Positions 15,777-24,251 of a stretch of DNA of 64,000 nt are shown here, one piece after another. The translations under genes and the position numbers were made by a program. The stretch is from Chryseobacterium indologenes (GTDB taxonomy: Bacteria > Bacteroidota > Bacteroidia > Flavobacteriales > Weeksellaceae). Below the pieces are notes generated by a model. That model was given only the letters and a program-made list of their open reading frames with translations, did not search any database and was not told the origin of the DNA. Every line of letters begins with the position of its first letter. Position 1 is the first letter of the stretch. Location: the NCBI GenBank assembly GCA_016025055.1, contig CP065590.1, positions 2,356,001 to 2,420,000 of the forward strand, read 5' to 3'.

Positions 15777-17033
15777 TTATAATTGAGCCACAAAAGACTG
15801 CTCCATCCTCTTAAATTTGTGTGATACTTTTTGCATATCCTTACCTACTTTCTCGTTGAGTATCTTGGCATAAATTTGCGTTGTGGCAATGTTTTTATGC
15901 CCTAACATTTTGCTCAAACTCTCTAACGGAACTCCCTCGCTCAAAAACAGCGTGGCAAACGTATGGCGTGCCAAGTGAAAGGTTACTTTCTTTTCTTTCA
16001 GGCAGTCAATCAGTTGTGATATTCTCTTTAGGCTATCATTACAGACTGTATTTGATGGTACAGGAAATACCTTTCCGTCTTTTGAAAATCCTGCATATTT
16101 TTCGATAATCATTTTGGGAATATCCAACAGCATCACGTTTGACGATGTGGCTGTTTTTTTCCTACGTATGATAATCCACTGGTTACCGTCAAAGAAATCC
16201 TGAATATTGCTGTTTCTAAGTCTTTTCATATCTGAATAGGAAAGACCTGTAAAGCAACTGAAAACAAATAGGTCTTTGACCAATTCGTCTTTCTTTTTCT
16301 CGCAGTTGAACGTTACAAACTGTTCCAACTCGTTCCGCAACAGATAACCTCTGTCTTTGTCCTTTTTGGTATTCTTGTACTCGCTGAACGGATTAAAAGC
16401 AAGATGCTTTCTGCTCATTGCCAATCGGCAAAGCGTGGTAAAGCCAATCATATACAGCCAAATCGTGTTATGTGTCAAGCTTTGTTCGTCACGCAGGTAG
16501 TAATCAAAGTCCTGTACAAAATTAGATGTAAGGTCATTGAATGATAAGTCAGAATATCCGTATTTTGTAAGTGCAAAATTTCGCAGATGCTTCAAAAGTG
16601 TTTTGTACTTACTGCGTGTGCCATTTACCCTAAGTCCGTTATTGACTTTTTTCTCATAGTCAGATAAGAACTGTTCATAAAACTTGAAAAAGGTCATTTC
16701 TCCGCTTTCCATACCGAGAAAAGCATTTTTAAGTTTAGCACTGTTTACAGCTCCTTCGTTCTTCAGAATTTTGGAATAGCATTCCTCAATACCCAAACGG
16801 ATTTTATCAAGCTTGCCGTTAACATCTTGGGCTTCTCGGCTTTTTCCTAAAACCCTGCCGTACTTCAAATCCCAATTTGATGCAGAAATATCCAGCTTGG
16901 TACTGAATGCAGACTGATTACCGTTTACGGTAATTCTACACATAAGCGTAACTTTCCCGTTCTTCTTCGGGGCATTCTTTTTAAGGTAGAAAAGAACCTT
17001 AAACGTTGATTTTTTTGTCGTTTCCATACTCAC
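15777..17033 (-). CDS. int: Tyrosine recombinase / integrase of the island
   Basis: A 418-residue integrase. N-terminal arm-binding domain: KKNAPKKNGKVTLMCRITVN. A SAM-like core-binding domain spans about 110-210. The catalytic domain has Arg in FSCFTGLSYSDMKRLR, the HLARHTF block (His-x-x-Arg), the second His in MLGHKNIATTQIYAKIL, and the nucleophile Tyr in the same segment. It would catalyse integration and excision of the element. It reads leftward at the right edge of the island, so an attachment site is expected between about 17034 and 17300. I could not identify the repeat because the other end lies outside the window. Confidence 0.95.
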   Translation of the reverse strand: MSMETTKKSTFKVLFYLKKNAPKKNGKVTLMCRITVNGNQSAFSTKLDISASNWDLKYGRVLGKSREAQDVNGKLDKIRLGIEECYSKILKNEGAVNSAKLKNAFLGMESGEMTFFKFYEQFLSDYEKKVNNGLRVNGTRSKYKTLLKHLRNFALTKYGYSDLSFNDLTSNFVQDFDYYLRDEQSLTHNTIWLYMIGFTTLCRLAMSRKHLAFNPFSEYKNTKKDKDRGYLLRNELEQFVTFNCEKKKDELVKDLFVFSCFTGLSYSDMKRLRNSNIQDFFDGNQWIIIRRKKTATSSNVMLLDIPKMIIEKYAGFSKDGKVFPVPSNTVCNDSLKRISQLIDCLKEKKVTFHLARHTFATLFLSEGVPLESLSKMLGHKNIATTQIYAKILNEKVGKDMQKVSHKFKRMEQSFVAQL

Positions 17034-17213
17034 AATTCTTAATGATAAAATTAAACCTATGCGAGCTACGGAACAATATGAAAAACTATGCAGAAAGCTG
17101 AATTACAGTATTTTAAAACGATTGTTTCTAATATTTAAAAGTAACGTTTTAGTAACCTTACTTTTGCTAAACCTCGCTTTTTACTGCTTTTTACCTCATT
17201 ACCAAAAAATCAT

Positions 17214-17252
17214 AAAACGGCTGTAAAGTCTTTATTTACAACCGTTTTTCCT
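17214..17252. terminator. Hairpin between integrase and tail-collar gene
   Basis: AAAACGG-C-TGTAAA (from 17214) pairs with TTTACA-A-CCGTTTT (to 17249) with one mismatch, and T follows. It lies downstream of the tail-collar gene, reads well in both directions, and marks the return to chromosomal sequence. Confidence 0.65.
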
Positions 17253-17313
17253 GTTATTAATCTTTGATGTATTTTTACTGAAACTTTATTTTAAATTTGG
17301 TTATTATGTAAAA

Positions 17314-17865
17314 CTAGCTTCTTGGTGGATAGATACCCTCAACGCAGATTATATAGTTTAAACCCAGGTAAGGAGGCATATTGTTTACCGGAAGGTTTTG
17401 CCCGACAAACGAAATACTCTGAGGGTTGATAGCTGTATCGGGATCGGCATTGTTGACAAAGCTGGTGACAACATTGAAATCTCTTCCCACCTGTGTTCCT
17501 GAGATAGCAATAGATGTGGTTGCCGATGGCGTACCTGAATTGGCATTCTTATTAGCTACTTTGAGTTGAAACCCGGCCCCTACACTTGGAAGGTTAGACG
17601 CTAAAAGTGTATTTTGAGTGGTTCCTGCCACAACACCCAATGGGTAAAATTGATTAGCATTTACATTCCCTGCTCCCAATGCCATTCTTCCTTTAAGGTT
17701 AGGAAGGGCAAAAGTAGTGATTCCATCACCTCCATAGGTTGTTCCTAAAAGAGAGAACAAGGCGCTGTTCTGGGCAATACTTAAGAGGCTTCCGTCACAA
17801 AACATCCATCCTCTGGGTGCAAAATTTCCTGCAAATAATTTAACAATTCCCATATATTCTTCCAT
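17314..17865 (-). CDS. Phage tail-collar domain protein (microcystin-dependent-protein type)
   Basis: A 183-residue protein with the collar-domain signature at the N-terminus: GIVKLFAGNFAPRGWMFCDG, then SLLSIAQNSALFSLLGTTYG and LPNLKGRMALGAG. It ends with the usual NMPPYLGLNYIICVEGIYP. Such short collar proteins are common in Bacteroidetes outside prophages and their function is unsettled. No signal peptide. Its 5' leader shares a conserved element with the two small peptide genes at 37692 and 40196, which suggests common regulation or a link to secretion. Confidence 0.9.
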   Translation of the reverse strand: MEEYMGIVKLFAGNFAPRGWMFCDGSLLSIAQNSALFSLLGTTYGGDGITTFALPNLKGRMALGAGNVNANQFYPLGVVAGTTQNTLLASNLPSVGAGFQLKVANKNANSGTPSATTSIAISGTQVGRDFNVVTSFVNNADPDTAINPQSISFVGQNLPVNNMPPYLGLNYIICVEGIYPPRS

Positions 17866-17928
17866 AATACTAGTTTTTTCAGTTTTTTACTATTCCTACT
17901 CTGTTTCACCGGCTTTTCGGAGTCCGCC
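17866..17928 (-). promoter_or_regulatory. Conserved leader element, copy A
   Basis: Read on the minus strand: GGCGGACTCCGAAAAGCC (17928-17911), eight bases, then AGAGTAGGAA, then an A-rich tract up to the ATG at 17865. The same blocks in the same order precede 37850 and 40360. The outer triplet GGC/GCC here is AGC/GCT in the other copies, so pairing is preserved. Function unknown: either a protein operator or a structured 5' leader. Confidence 0.75.
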
Positions 17929-18116
17929 AACTGGTTTGATTTACTGAGTCAAAGGAACAACGAATACAAAAACAGAACTAGAGTAGAAAATACCAAATTA
18001 TACACTCCGTATTTCTACGTAATATCCGATTTGAAAATCAAGACTAATTTGTCGTCCTTAAGTTTCCCGGAGAGCACTGTATTTAGTATTTTTGTAAGAA
18101 TCCAATAAAAAGTAAA

Positions 18117-18882
18117 ATGAACGAATTTGTAGCAACAGAAATTAAAAATAATATTGCCGAAATCACATTCGGAACGCCAAAAAGCAATTCTCTTCCGGGA
18201 GCCATTTTAGAAAAGCTGGCCCATACTATTTTAGAAGAGGGGGCAAAAGATGAGGTAAAAGCCATTTTGGTCAAAAGCGAAGGCGAAAAAAGCCTTTTGT
18301 GCAGGAGCAAGTTTTGATGAGCTTTTGGCTATCGAAGAACTAGAGGCTTCCACAAAATTTTTCGGCGGTTTTGCCAAAGTATTGAATGCTATGAGAAATT
18401 GCGGAAAGATTGTGGTGGTAAGAGTACAGGGAAAAACTACCGGTGGTGGAGTAGGTATTGCCTGTGGGGCAGATTATTGTTTTGCAACAAAAGATTCAGC
18501 TTTAGCCCTTACTGAAATTAATCTGGGAATCGGCCCTTTCGTAATCGGCCCTTATGTAGAAAGAAAGATTGGAAAGTCCCAGTTTTCTGCAATGGCCATC
18601 GATGCTGATTTCAGATCTGCAGACTGGGCAGAACAACATAATATCTACCATTCTGTATCTGATACCATTTCGGAAATGGATGAAAAGCTTGACAAATTTA
18701 TGCAAACCCTGGCCTCCAGAAGCAGTGAAGCCTTAGCCCTTATTAAAAAAGTTTCATGGGAGGGAACAGACCATTTCAATGAATTGATGCCGGCAAGAAT
18801 TCATATGAGTGCCAGCCTTATTCTGGAAGATTCTGCAAAGAAAAATATCGGAGCGATTAAAGAAAGATTAAGAGCCAAGTAA
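18117..18882 (+). pseudogene. Enoyl-CoA hydratase/isomerase (crotonase) family protein, frameshifted
   Basis: Two adjacent frames form one crotonase of about 255 residues. The first (18117-18317) has NNIAEITFGTPKSNSLPGAI. The second (from 18325) has IVVVRVQGKTTGGGVGIACG and LALTEINLGIGPFVIGPYVE, with the oxyanion-hole glycines. The A6 run at 18286-18291 carries one extra base. Without it the sequence reads GEKAFCAGASFDELLAIEEL, the expected first oxyanion motif. It would hydrate or isomerise acyl-CoA thioesters. The rest of the gene is well conserved, so a sequencing error is likely. Confidence 0.88.
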
Positions 18883-18911
18883 TATACAGAGTTCAGGATT
18901 TTAAAATATTC

Positions 18912-18939
18912 AGCCATTGATAAGTTCAATGGCTTTTTT
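18912..18939 (+). terminator. Terminator after the crotonase gene
   Basis: AGCCATTGA (18912-18920) pairs with TCAATGGCT (18926-18934) and is followed by a T run. Confidence 0.8.
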
Positions 18940-18972
18940 GTTGAGACCGGAAATTATTTTTTAAAAAAAGTT

Positions 18973-19012
18973 TTGTTCATTCAAATAAAATTTTAACTTT
19001 GTAATTCAAAGT
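18973..19012 (+). promoter_or_regulatory. Promoter with overlapping palindromic operator
   Basis: A flavobacterial promoter is visible: TTG at 18973-18975, 18 bases, TAACTTTG at 18994-19001. The near-perfect palindrome ACTTTGTAATTCAAAGT (18996-19012) overlaps its -7 box. The perfect version ACTTTGAAATTCAAAGT is at 20026-20042 before the next operon. The winged-helix regulator encoded between them is the obvious candidate repressor. Confidence 0.75.
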
Positions 19013-19019
19013 TCTTTTT

Positions 19020-19637
19020 ATGGATACCAAAAACTATCACGAAGACTTATCTCATATCCGTTCCATGATGGAGCGTTCTTCCAGATTTATTTCTTTAAGC
19101 GGCTTGTCTGGAGTTGTGGCCGGAGTTGTTGCTCTTCTCGGGGCGGGATATGCATATTATGCGATGGAAAGAGAAAAGGTAAGCTATGTTCATGGCCGTA
19201 AATTCTTGTATAATCCCGATCTTGTGCAGGAATTAATAGTAACGGGACTTACCGTTTTAATAGTAGCTGTTCTTAGCGGATATATTTTTACGGCCAATAA
19301 AAGCAAAAAGAAAGGATTGAAAATCTGGGATGCTACCACGAAGCGTCTTATTGTCACATTTGCTGTTCCGTTGGCGGCCGGAGGGATTTTTTGTTCAGCG
19401 CTTATTTTTCATCATTTAGTGGTCTGGATTGCTCCCGCAACATTGGTATTTTACGGATTAGCGTTGGTGGCTGCGGAGAGATATACGCTGCCGGATATAA
19501 AATATCTGGGATATTGTGAGATTATTTTAGGATTGCTGGCTGCCTTCGTATTAGGGTGGGGATTGGTTTTCTGGTCCTTGGGATTTGGAGTTTTGCATAT
19601 TGTTTATGGACTGATTATGCATAAAAAGTATAAATAA
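19020..19637 (+). CDS. Integral membrane protein of unknown function
   Basis: A 205-residue protein with six likely transmembrane segments, the first near 27-48 (LSGVVAGVVALLGAGYAYYA) and the last near 175-197. The cytoplasmic N-terminus begins MDTKNYHEDLSHIRSMMERS, a recurring opening in flavobacterial membrane proteins next to small winged-helix regulators. No catalytic motif is visible. It heads a two-gene operon with that regulator (74-base gap) under a promoter overlapped by a palindrome. Confidence 0.8.
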   Translation: MDTKNYHEDLSHIRSMMERSSRFISLSGLSGVVAGVVALLGAGYAYYAMEREKVSYVHGRKFLYNPDLVQELIVTGLTVLIVAVLSGYIFTANKSKKKGLKIWDATTKRLIVTFAVPLAAGGIFCSALIFHHLVVWIAPATLVFYGLALVAAERYTLPDIKYLGYCEIILGLLAAFVLGWGLVFWSLGFGVLHIVYGLIMHKKYK

Positions 19638-19711
19638 AAAGCTAAATTTGCAGCTCTTTAGTCGCTAGTTTCTATAGCCTGCTGTCTGAGATCTGCAACG
19701 ATTACCTTATT

Positions 19712-20001
19712 ATGATAAAAATAAATCAACTCAACAAAGAATTTGAAAGCCGTGTAAGACTGGGGATTATGTCCGTTCTTATGGTTAATGATTGGGTTGA
19801 CTTTTCCGAAATGAAAGCCCTTCTGGAAATTACAGACGGTAATCTGGCCAGCCACAGTAATGCATTAGAAAAAAACGGATATATTGAAGTAAAAAAGAAT
19901 TTGTGGGTAAGAAACCTAAAACCTCTTACAGGGTTACCCAAAGTGGAAGACAGGCCTTTACAGATCATTTGGATGCTCTTGAAAAATTATTGGGACGCTA
20001 A
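19712..20001 (+). pseudogene. Small winged-helix transcriptional regulator, frameshifted
   Basis: Intact residues 1-60 read RVRLGIMSVLMVNDWVDFSE and MKALLEITDGNLASHSNALE, the DNA-binding winged helix of a MarR/ArsR-like family of about 95 residues. One A is missing from the run at 19891-19896. With it the frame continues EFVGKKPKTSYRVTQSGRQA and FTDHLDALEKLLGR to a stop at 20001, the standard end of the family. Probably regulates its own operon and the Coq4 operon through the two matching palindromes. The lesion is likely a sequencing error. Confidence 0.87.
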
Positions 20002-20025
20002 ACTCAATATTTTTTTTGAAATAAT

Positions 20026-20042
20026 ACTTTGAAATTCAAAGT
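20026..20042 (+). promoter_or_regulatory. Perfect palindromic operator before the Coq4 operon
   Basis: ACTTTGAA-A-TTCAAAGT is a perfect 17-base palindrome, matching the element at 18996-19012 at 16 of 17 positions. It lies 60 bases before the Coq4-like start codon and overlaps an ATACTTTG segment that resembles a -7 box. Confidence 0.7.
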
Positions 20043-20102
20043 TCTTTGTTTTATAAAATAAAGGAATAATACTGAAAATTAATCTCTTAAAATATATACA
20101 CT

Positions 20103-20588
20103 ATGAAAAAAATACGTGTTCACTTTCTGCTTTTTGTGTACGACAAAACTCAAAAGATATACAGAAAATACTTTAAAAAGAAAAAAAGACAATGGCAGTT
20201 TAATGAAAAGCAGCTTCTTGAATTTCAGGAAGATTCTCTGGGAAGGAAATTGGGGGAATTTTACCATAAACACGGTTTCTCTATGATTCCTAAAATGGAA
20301 AACCACGATGTACATCACCTCATTACAGGCTGCAGTACCCATTTCGAAGATGAAATTGCCATGCAGTACCTCTTACTGGGAAATGGTAAACTGAATGCTC
20401 ATCTTTTGGCTGCTATTGTATTGGGAACGATCATTTTGCCTGAATATGCGAAAATTTATATCAAGGCTTTTCAGAAAGGCCAAAGTATGAGACCTTTCCA
20501 CCATTGGGATTTTGAAGAATTATTGTGGCAGAACTTTGAGCATGTGAAAAACTTCATCCATCAAAAAGATACCGTTGTACTTTATTAA
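20103..20588 (+). CDS. Coq4-family protein
   Basis: A 161-residue protein with the Coq4 hallmark HDVHH (in MENHDVHHLITGCSTHFEDE, about residues 66-85) and a following Glu. In eukaryotes Coq4 supports ubiquinone synthesis by binding zinc and quinone intermediates. Flavobacteria use menaquinone, so the role here is unknown. It heads a rightward operon with three membrane proteins and is probably under the palindrome at 20026. Confidence 0.82.
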   Translation: MKKIRVHFLLFVYDKTQKIYRKYFKKKKRQWQFNEKQLLEFQEDSLGRKLGEFYHKHGFSMIPKMENHDVHHLITGCSTHFEDEIAMQYLLLGNGKLNAHLLAAIVLGTIILPEYAKIYIKAFQKGQSMRPFHHWDFEELLWQNFEHVKNFIHQKDTVVLY

Positions 20589-20595
20589 TAAACCT

Positions 20596-20913
20596 ATGGG
20601 AACAATAAAATTCAGCTTGTTGGGGAAAAGAACTTTCCTTATTTCGTTTTGGCTGGGAACGCTCCTATTGGTCGCATTTTGGATGACAAATGCAGAATGG
20701 CTGGCCATTGTCGGGTTTTATTACCTTATCATCGTTGCTATTGCCAATTTCATGATTCTTTTACATGAGCTTTTAGAATATCTGAATGATGTCTCTGAAA
20801 AGAAAAGCTCAGGAAACTCAGTACTTCTGCTCCTTGTTAATATTCCGATTGCTTTCGGTTATTTCTATCTATTCCTGCATATCGTTACTTCTTCTTTCAA
20901 CTCATCATTTTAA
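20596..20913 (+). CDS. Small membrane protein
   Basis: From the ATG at 20596 the product has 105 residues and three hydrophobic segments (FLISFWLGTLLLVAFWM, LAIVGFYYLIIVAIANFMIL, VLLLLVNIPIAFGYFYLFLH). No known motif. Seven bases separate it from coq4 and ten from the next gene, so it belongs to the same operon. Confidence 0.75.
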   Translation: MGTIKFSLLGKRTFLISFWLGTLLLVAFWMTNAEWLAIVGFYYLIIVAIANFMILLHELLEYLNDVSEKKSSGNSVLLLLVNIPIAFGYFYLFLHIVTSSFNSSF

Positions 20914-20923
20914 ATCTACTCTT

Positions 20924-22294
20924 ATGAAAACACATCAATATATACTGATCACAGCCATCCTTTTTGTTATCCTGTTTTATGAGCAGGAACCGGGGCTCAA
21001 CCTCGGAATCCTTGCTATTGTTTATACGGTACTGACCTTATTCAGGACATCGGAAAAAAACAGAACCCGGGCATTTCTCATTCTTTTTGTAACCAGTATT
21101 TTGTCCGCTGTGGCCTTTGCCTGGTATGGTGATTTTCCTTCTTTCCTGGCAGTGGTGAGTTCACTTCTGCTTCTGGCTTACAGGTCAAAGAACAGGAAGA
21201 TGAAGATATTGTTTCTCCTTCCTGTTTTTATTGTAAACTGTTGTACCTCTTTTTGCCGCTTTTTCAGTTTTGATCAATGGATGCCTAAAAGAAATGTTTC
21301 CGGATTATGGCAGAAGACATTAGCTTTTATCCTGATTCCCTTGATTCTTGTATCTGTTTTCTTTGGAATTTATTCTGCCGGAAGTGACCATTTTGCAGCT
21401 CTCTTTACAGATTATGAACTGGATATCAATTTATGGCAGCTTTTCTGTCTTTCTGTTTTGGGATTTTTTATCGCTTTTAATTACTGGAACTATGCAGTAG
21501 AAAAATTGATTTACAAAAATCATCACTTCCTGGATAATGATTTTAAGAAAGATGCACTGATTCCGAAAGCCACCTATTCTTTCCTGGATCTTGACTCCGA
21601 AAGAATGAGTGGGGTTATTTCTTTCCTTTTGCTCAATATTCTTTTGGTCTTTTTTATCATCACTTATAATTATGAACAGTTCTACGAAACTTCAAAAACA
21701 CCGGTTCAGCTGTCAGAAGAAACACATGAGAGAGTCAACGCAGTGATTATGTCTATCGTTATGGCTATTCTCGTAATCATGTTTTATTTTAAATCCGGTT
21801 TTAACTTTGATCCTAAATCCGGATTGATGAAAGTTTTAGCCAAATTCTGGATTTTTCTGAATGCTGTTCTTGTTTTGTCAGCGGCAGTGAAAAATTATGA
21901 ATATGTGGTTCAGTATGCATTGACCTACAAAAGACTCGGTGTTTTTGCTTTTTTAATGTTAGCACTCGTGGGACTTGCTTTGACCTATATTAAGATTCAA
22001 AAGAGAAAAAGAAATGCTTTTCTGTTCAATACAATGACATGGTATCTGTATGGGACAATTCTGGTTTGCAGCTATGTGAACTGGGGTGGTTTTATCACTT
22101 CTCAGAATATGAAACGTAAAGATTTTGCCGTCAATTATCATTTTATCTCCATCAATTTTAGCGAAAAGGATCTGTTGAAATATGCTGATGAAAAACATGA
22201 TCAAAAGCTTAAAAAACAGATACTGGATAAGATTAGAAATGAAAGGTCAAAAACCTTTCTTTCAAAGATTATATATTATCAGGCCATTAAATAA
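20924..22294 (+). CDS. DUF4173/DUF4153 polytopic membrane protein
   Basis: I start it at the ATG at 20924, directly after the preceding gene; the open frame extends further left but would overlap that gene. About 456 residues, with roughly ten membrane segments, the mid-protein block RMSGVISFLLLNILLVFFII and the region NAFLFNTMTWYLYGTILVCS typical of DUF4173. The C-terminus is soluble and charged. Function unknown. It shares the operon with coq4-like and DUF1361 genes. Confidence 0.8.
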   Translation: MKTHQYILITAILFVILFYEQEPGLNLGILAIVYTVLTLFRTSEKNRTRAFLILFVTSILSAVAFAWYGDFPSFLAVVSSLLLLAYRSKNRKMKILFLLPVFIVNCCTSFCRFFSFDQWMPKRNVSGLWQKTLAFILIPLILVSVFFGIYSAGSDHFAALFTDYELDINLWQLFCLSVLGFFIAFNYWNYAVEKLIYKNHHFLDNDFKKDALIPKATYSFLDLDSERMSGVISFLLLNILLVFFIITYNYEQFYETSKTPVQLSEETHERVNAVIMSIVMAILVIMFYFKSGFNFDPKSGLMKVLAKFWIFLNAVLVLSAAVKNYEYVVQYALTYKRLGVFAFLMLALVGLALTYIKIQKRKRNAFLFNTMTWYLYGTILVCSYVNWGGFITSQNMKRKDFAVNYHFISINFSEKDLLKYADEKHDQKLKKQILDKIRNERSKTFLSKIIYYQAIK

Positions 22295-22300
22295 TATAAG

Positions 22301-22978
22301 ATGAATAAAATAATAAAATCGTCAAGGTTTACAATGAATATCCTGCTGGTATTCATGACCTTATTTTGTTTCAGTCTATCTATATTCAGGTATTATGTCA
22401 GTGAAACCAAAGTTTTTTTCTTCCTTAACTGGAATTTATTCCTCGCCTGGATTCCTTTTTTGTTGAGCTCATTCATTGGTGCTTTCAAAATCAAAAGTAA
22501 AACATCCCTGGTGTTGATCATTATCGTGTGGATTTTGTTTTTTCCCAATTCACCCTATATTCTTACCGATCTTTTTCATTTAAAAATGAGGGATTCAATA
22601 CCGGTTTGGTATGATCTTATTGTCATTCTTTCTTATGCATGGACCGGGTTGATATGCGGATTTATAAGTTTACATGATATTGAAAAGCTGCTTTCTGAAA
22701 ACGGTAAAAAGAGAATGGTTACCGGAATTGTAGTGCTTTTTCTTTTTATGAGCAGTTTTGGTGTCTATCTGGGAAGGTTTTTGAGATGGAACAGCTGGGA
22801 TGTTTTTAACGATCCTTCCGGATTACTCGGTGACATTATTATTCGGTTTATCGATCCGACAGAGTATTCCGGAACATGGGGGCTTACCTTTTTAATGGGA
22901 ATTATGCTCAATTGTATGTACTTCACATTTAAACTAATGGAAAGCAATGAAAAGACCGTAATCGAGGCAGAAAAGTGA
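22301..22978 (+). CDS. DUF1361 membrane protein
   Basis: A 225-residue integral membrane protein with about seven segments. It carries the DUF1361 phrases WILFFPNSPYILTDLFHL and FGVYLGRFLRWNSWDVFNDP. Function unknown. It is the last gene of the coq4-like operon, 6 bases after the DUF4173 gene. Confidence 0.88.
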   Translation: MNKIIKSSRFTMNILLVFMTLFCFSLSIFRYYVSETKVFFFLNWNLFLAWIPFLLSSFIGAFKIKSKTSLVLIIIVWILFFPNSPYILTDLFHLKMRDSIPVWYDLIVILSYAWTGLICGFISLHDIEKLLSENGKKRMVTGIVVLFLFMSSFGVYLGRFLRWNSWDVFNDPSGLLGDIIIRFIDPTEYSGTWGLTFLMGIMLNCMYFTFKLMESNEKTVIEAEK

Positions 22979-23062
22979 ATCTGTTGACTGCAGTTGGAAC
23001 AATTTTAGCATGTAAAAAGACTTAACTGAATGTTGAATTGGAACATCCATAAATTAATTATT

Positions 23063-23602
23063 ATGAAAAAAAGCCTATTGTTAATTCCTTTGATGATCGT
23101 TGCCTGTAAAAAAGAACCGGCTGTAACAGCAGTATCGGATAAAGATTCTACCATTAAAACAGAAATGCCGGATTCTGTCATGAAAAGTGATTCTGCTGCA
23201 TTGAGAAAAAAAGATTCCATTATTAACAATGCACCTGCCACTAAAGAAGTTTTGCGTAAAGGCGTCATGAGAAGCGAAAAAGAAGGCCAGATTGTAAGAA
23301 CGGCCGATGCTTCCCAACTTCCCTTTACACTGGGAGAAGCATTTACAAAAGACGGTCAGGAGCTGGTTTTAAAACTGATCAACTATGATCAACCCAACAT
23401 TAAGGCAAAGATCACCACCAAAGAAAAGGAATTTAATATCCGCTTCAATCAGATCAAACTTCCTAATGGAGATTATGACGGTCCTTTCGGAAGAGATATT
23501 ACCTATGAAACTCCGGGGAAAGGAGAGGTATGGCTGATTATAGGGAAAAGTAATATGGCATCAGGAAACACAAAAGGTAGTTTTACGGTAAGCGTGGAAT
23601 AA
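23063..23602 (+). CDS. Lipoprotein of unknown function
   Basis: Start chosen at the ATG 23063, which opens a lipoprotein signal: MKKSLLLIPLMIVACKKEP, with Cys near residue 15. A Lys/Asp/Ser-rich linker (about 25-80) leads to a C-terminal beta-rich domain (LPFTLGEAFTKDGQELVLKL to KGSFTVSVE). No family recognised. It probably sits in the periplasm or outer membrane. Confidence 0.78.
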   Translation: MKKSLLLIPLMIVACKKEPAVTAVSDKDSTIKTEMPDSVMKSDSAALRKKDSIINNAPATKEVLRKGVMRSEKEGQIVRTADASQLPFTLGEAFTKDGQELVLKLINYDQPNIKAKITTKEKEFNIRFNQIKLPNGDYDGPFGRDITYETPGKGEVWLIIGKSNMASGNTKGSFTVSVE

Positions 23603-23660
23603 GATAAACCAATTTGGTATAATTTCTGCAAACTAATCTTTGAAGTTTAAATTTTAAATT

Positions 23661-24173
23661 ATGAAAAATATAGTTCTAACAGCAATGGCCGCTTCAGCTG
23701 TACTTGTAAGTTGCGGAACCGTACAGTCGCTGGTTCAGAATACGTTTCCATACACCACAAATGTTTTAGTTTCTACAGGAGTGCCCGCAGATAAAGAAGT
23801 GTCTTCTACGGCAACTGCTACGAACGTTCAGACATGGGTAGGAGGAAATAATAATGCAAAAATCAAAGATGTGAGAATCTCAGAGGCAAAAATCTCTGTA
23901 GCTTCACCGTCTGGAGGAAATTTAAGCGCATTCAAGTCCGTTAAAATTTACGTTTCGTCTGCCGGAACAAATGAAAGACTGATTGCATCACGTTCCAATA
24001 TATCCACCAATTCATCCAGCTTAAACCTGGATCTTAATGACACCGGATATTTGGATGAGATTGTAAAAAGTGCGGGACTTACGGTAAGAACGGTGTATGA
24101 ATTGAAAAACCAGACCAGTTCAGATATGAACATCAAAGTGGCACTTAATTTCAACAGCGTCCCTGCACAATAA
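23661..24173 (+). CDS. Lipoprotein of unknown function
   Basis: A 170-residue protein with lipoprotein signal MKNIVLTAMAASAVLVSCGT (Cys at 18). The rest is Ser/Thr/Asn-rich and beta-predicted, ending in MNIKVALNFNSVPAQ, which fits an adhesin-like or solute-binding outer-membrane lipoprotein. I do not recognise the family. A terminator follows. Confidence 0.75.
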   Translation: MKNIVLTAMAASAVLVSCGTVQSLVQNTFPYTTNVLVSTGVPADKEVSSTATATNVQTWVGGNNNAKIKDVRISEAKISVASPSGGNLSAFKSVKIYVSSAGTNERLIASRSNISTNSSSLNLDLNDTGYLDEIVKSAGLTVRTVYELKNQTSSDMNIKVALNFNSVPAQ

Positions 24174-24196
24174 TTTTTATAAAGTTTATTATGAAG

Positions 24197-24228
24197 AAAA
24201 CGTCTTTCAGAGTATTGAAAGACGTTTT
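24197..24228. terminator. Bidirectional terminator between convergent genes
   Basis: AAAACGTCTTTC (24197-24208) pairs perfectly with GAAAGACGTTTT (24217-24228). It separates the lipoprotein gene from the leftward protease gene. Confidence 0.8.
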
Positions 24229-24251
24229 CGATTTATATGGTATCGACCGTA

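Noticed and set aside
17034..17300. Exact attachment-site core next to the integrase
   Set aside because: No tRNA end or obvious direct repeat is visible, and the other boundary is outside the window.
17866..17928. preQ1 or THF riboswitch in the shared leader
   Set aside because: The A-rich tail and GAGTAG string look faintly similar, but the required hairpins and conserved loops are absent.
20786..20923. Longer N-terminus for the DUF4173 protein
   Set aside because: It would overlap the small membrane gene for 128 bases; the ATG at 20924 gives a normal hydrophobic start.
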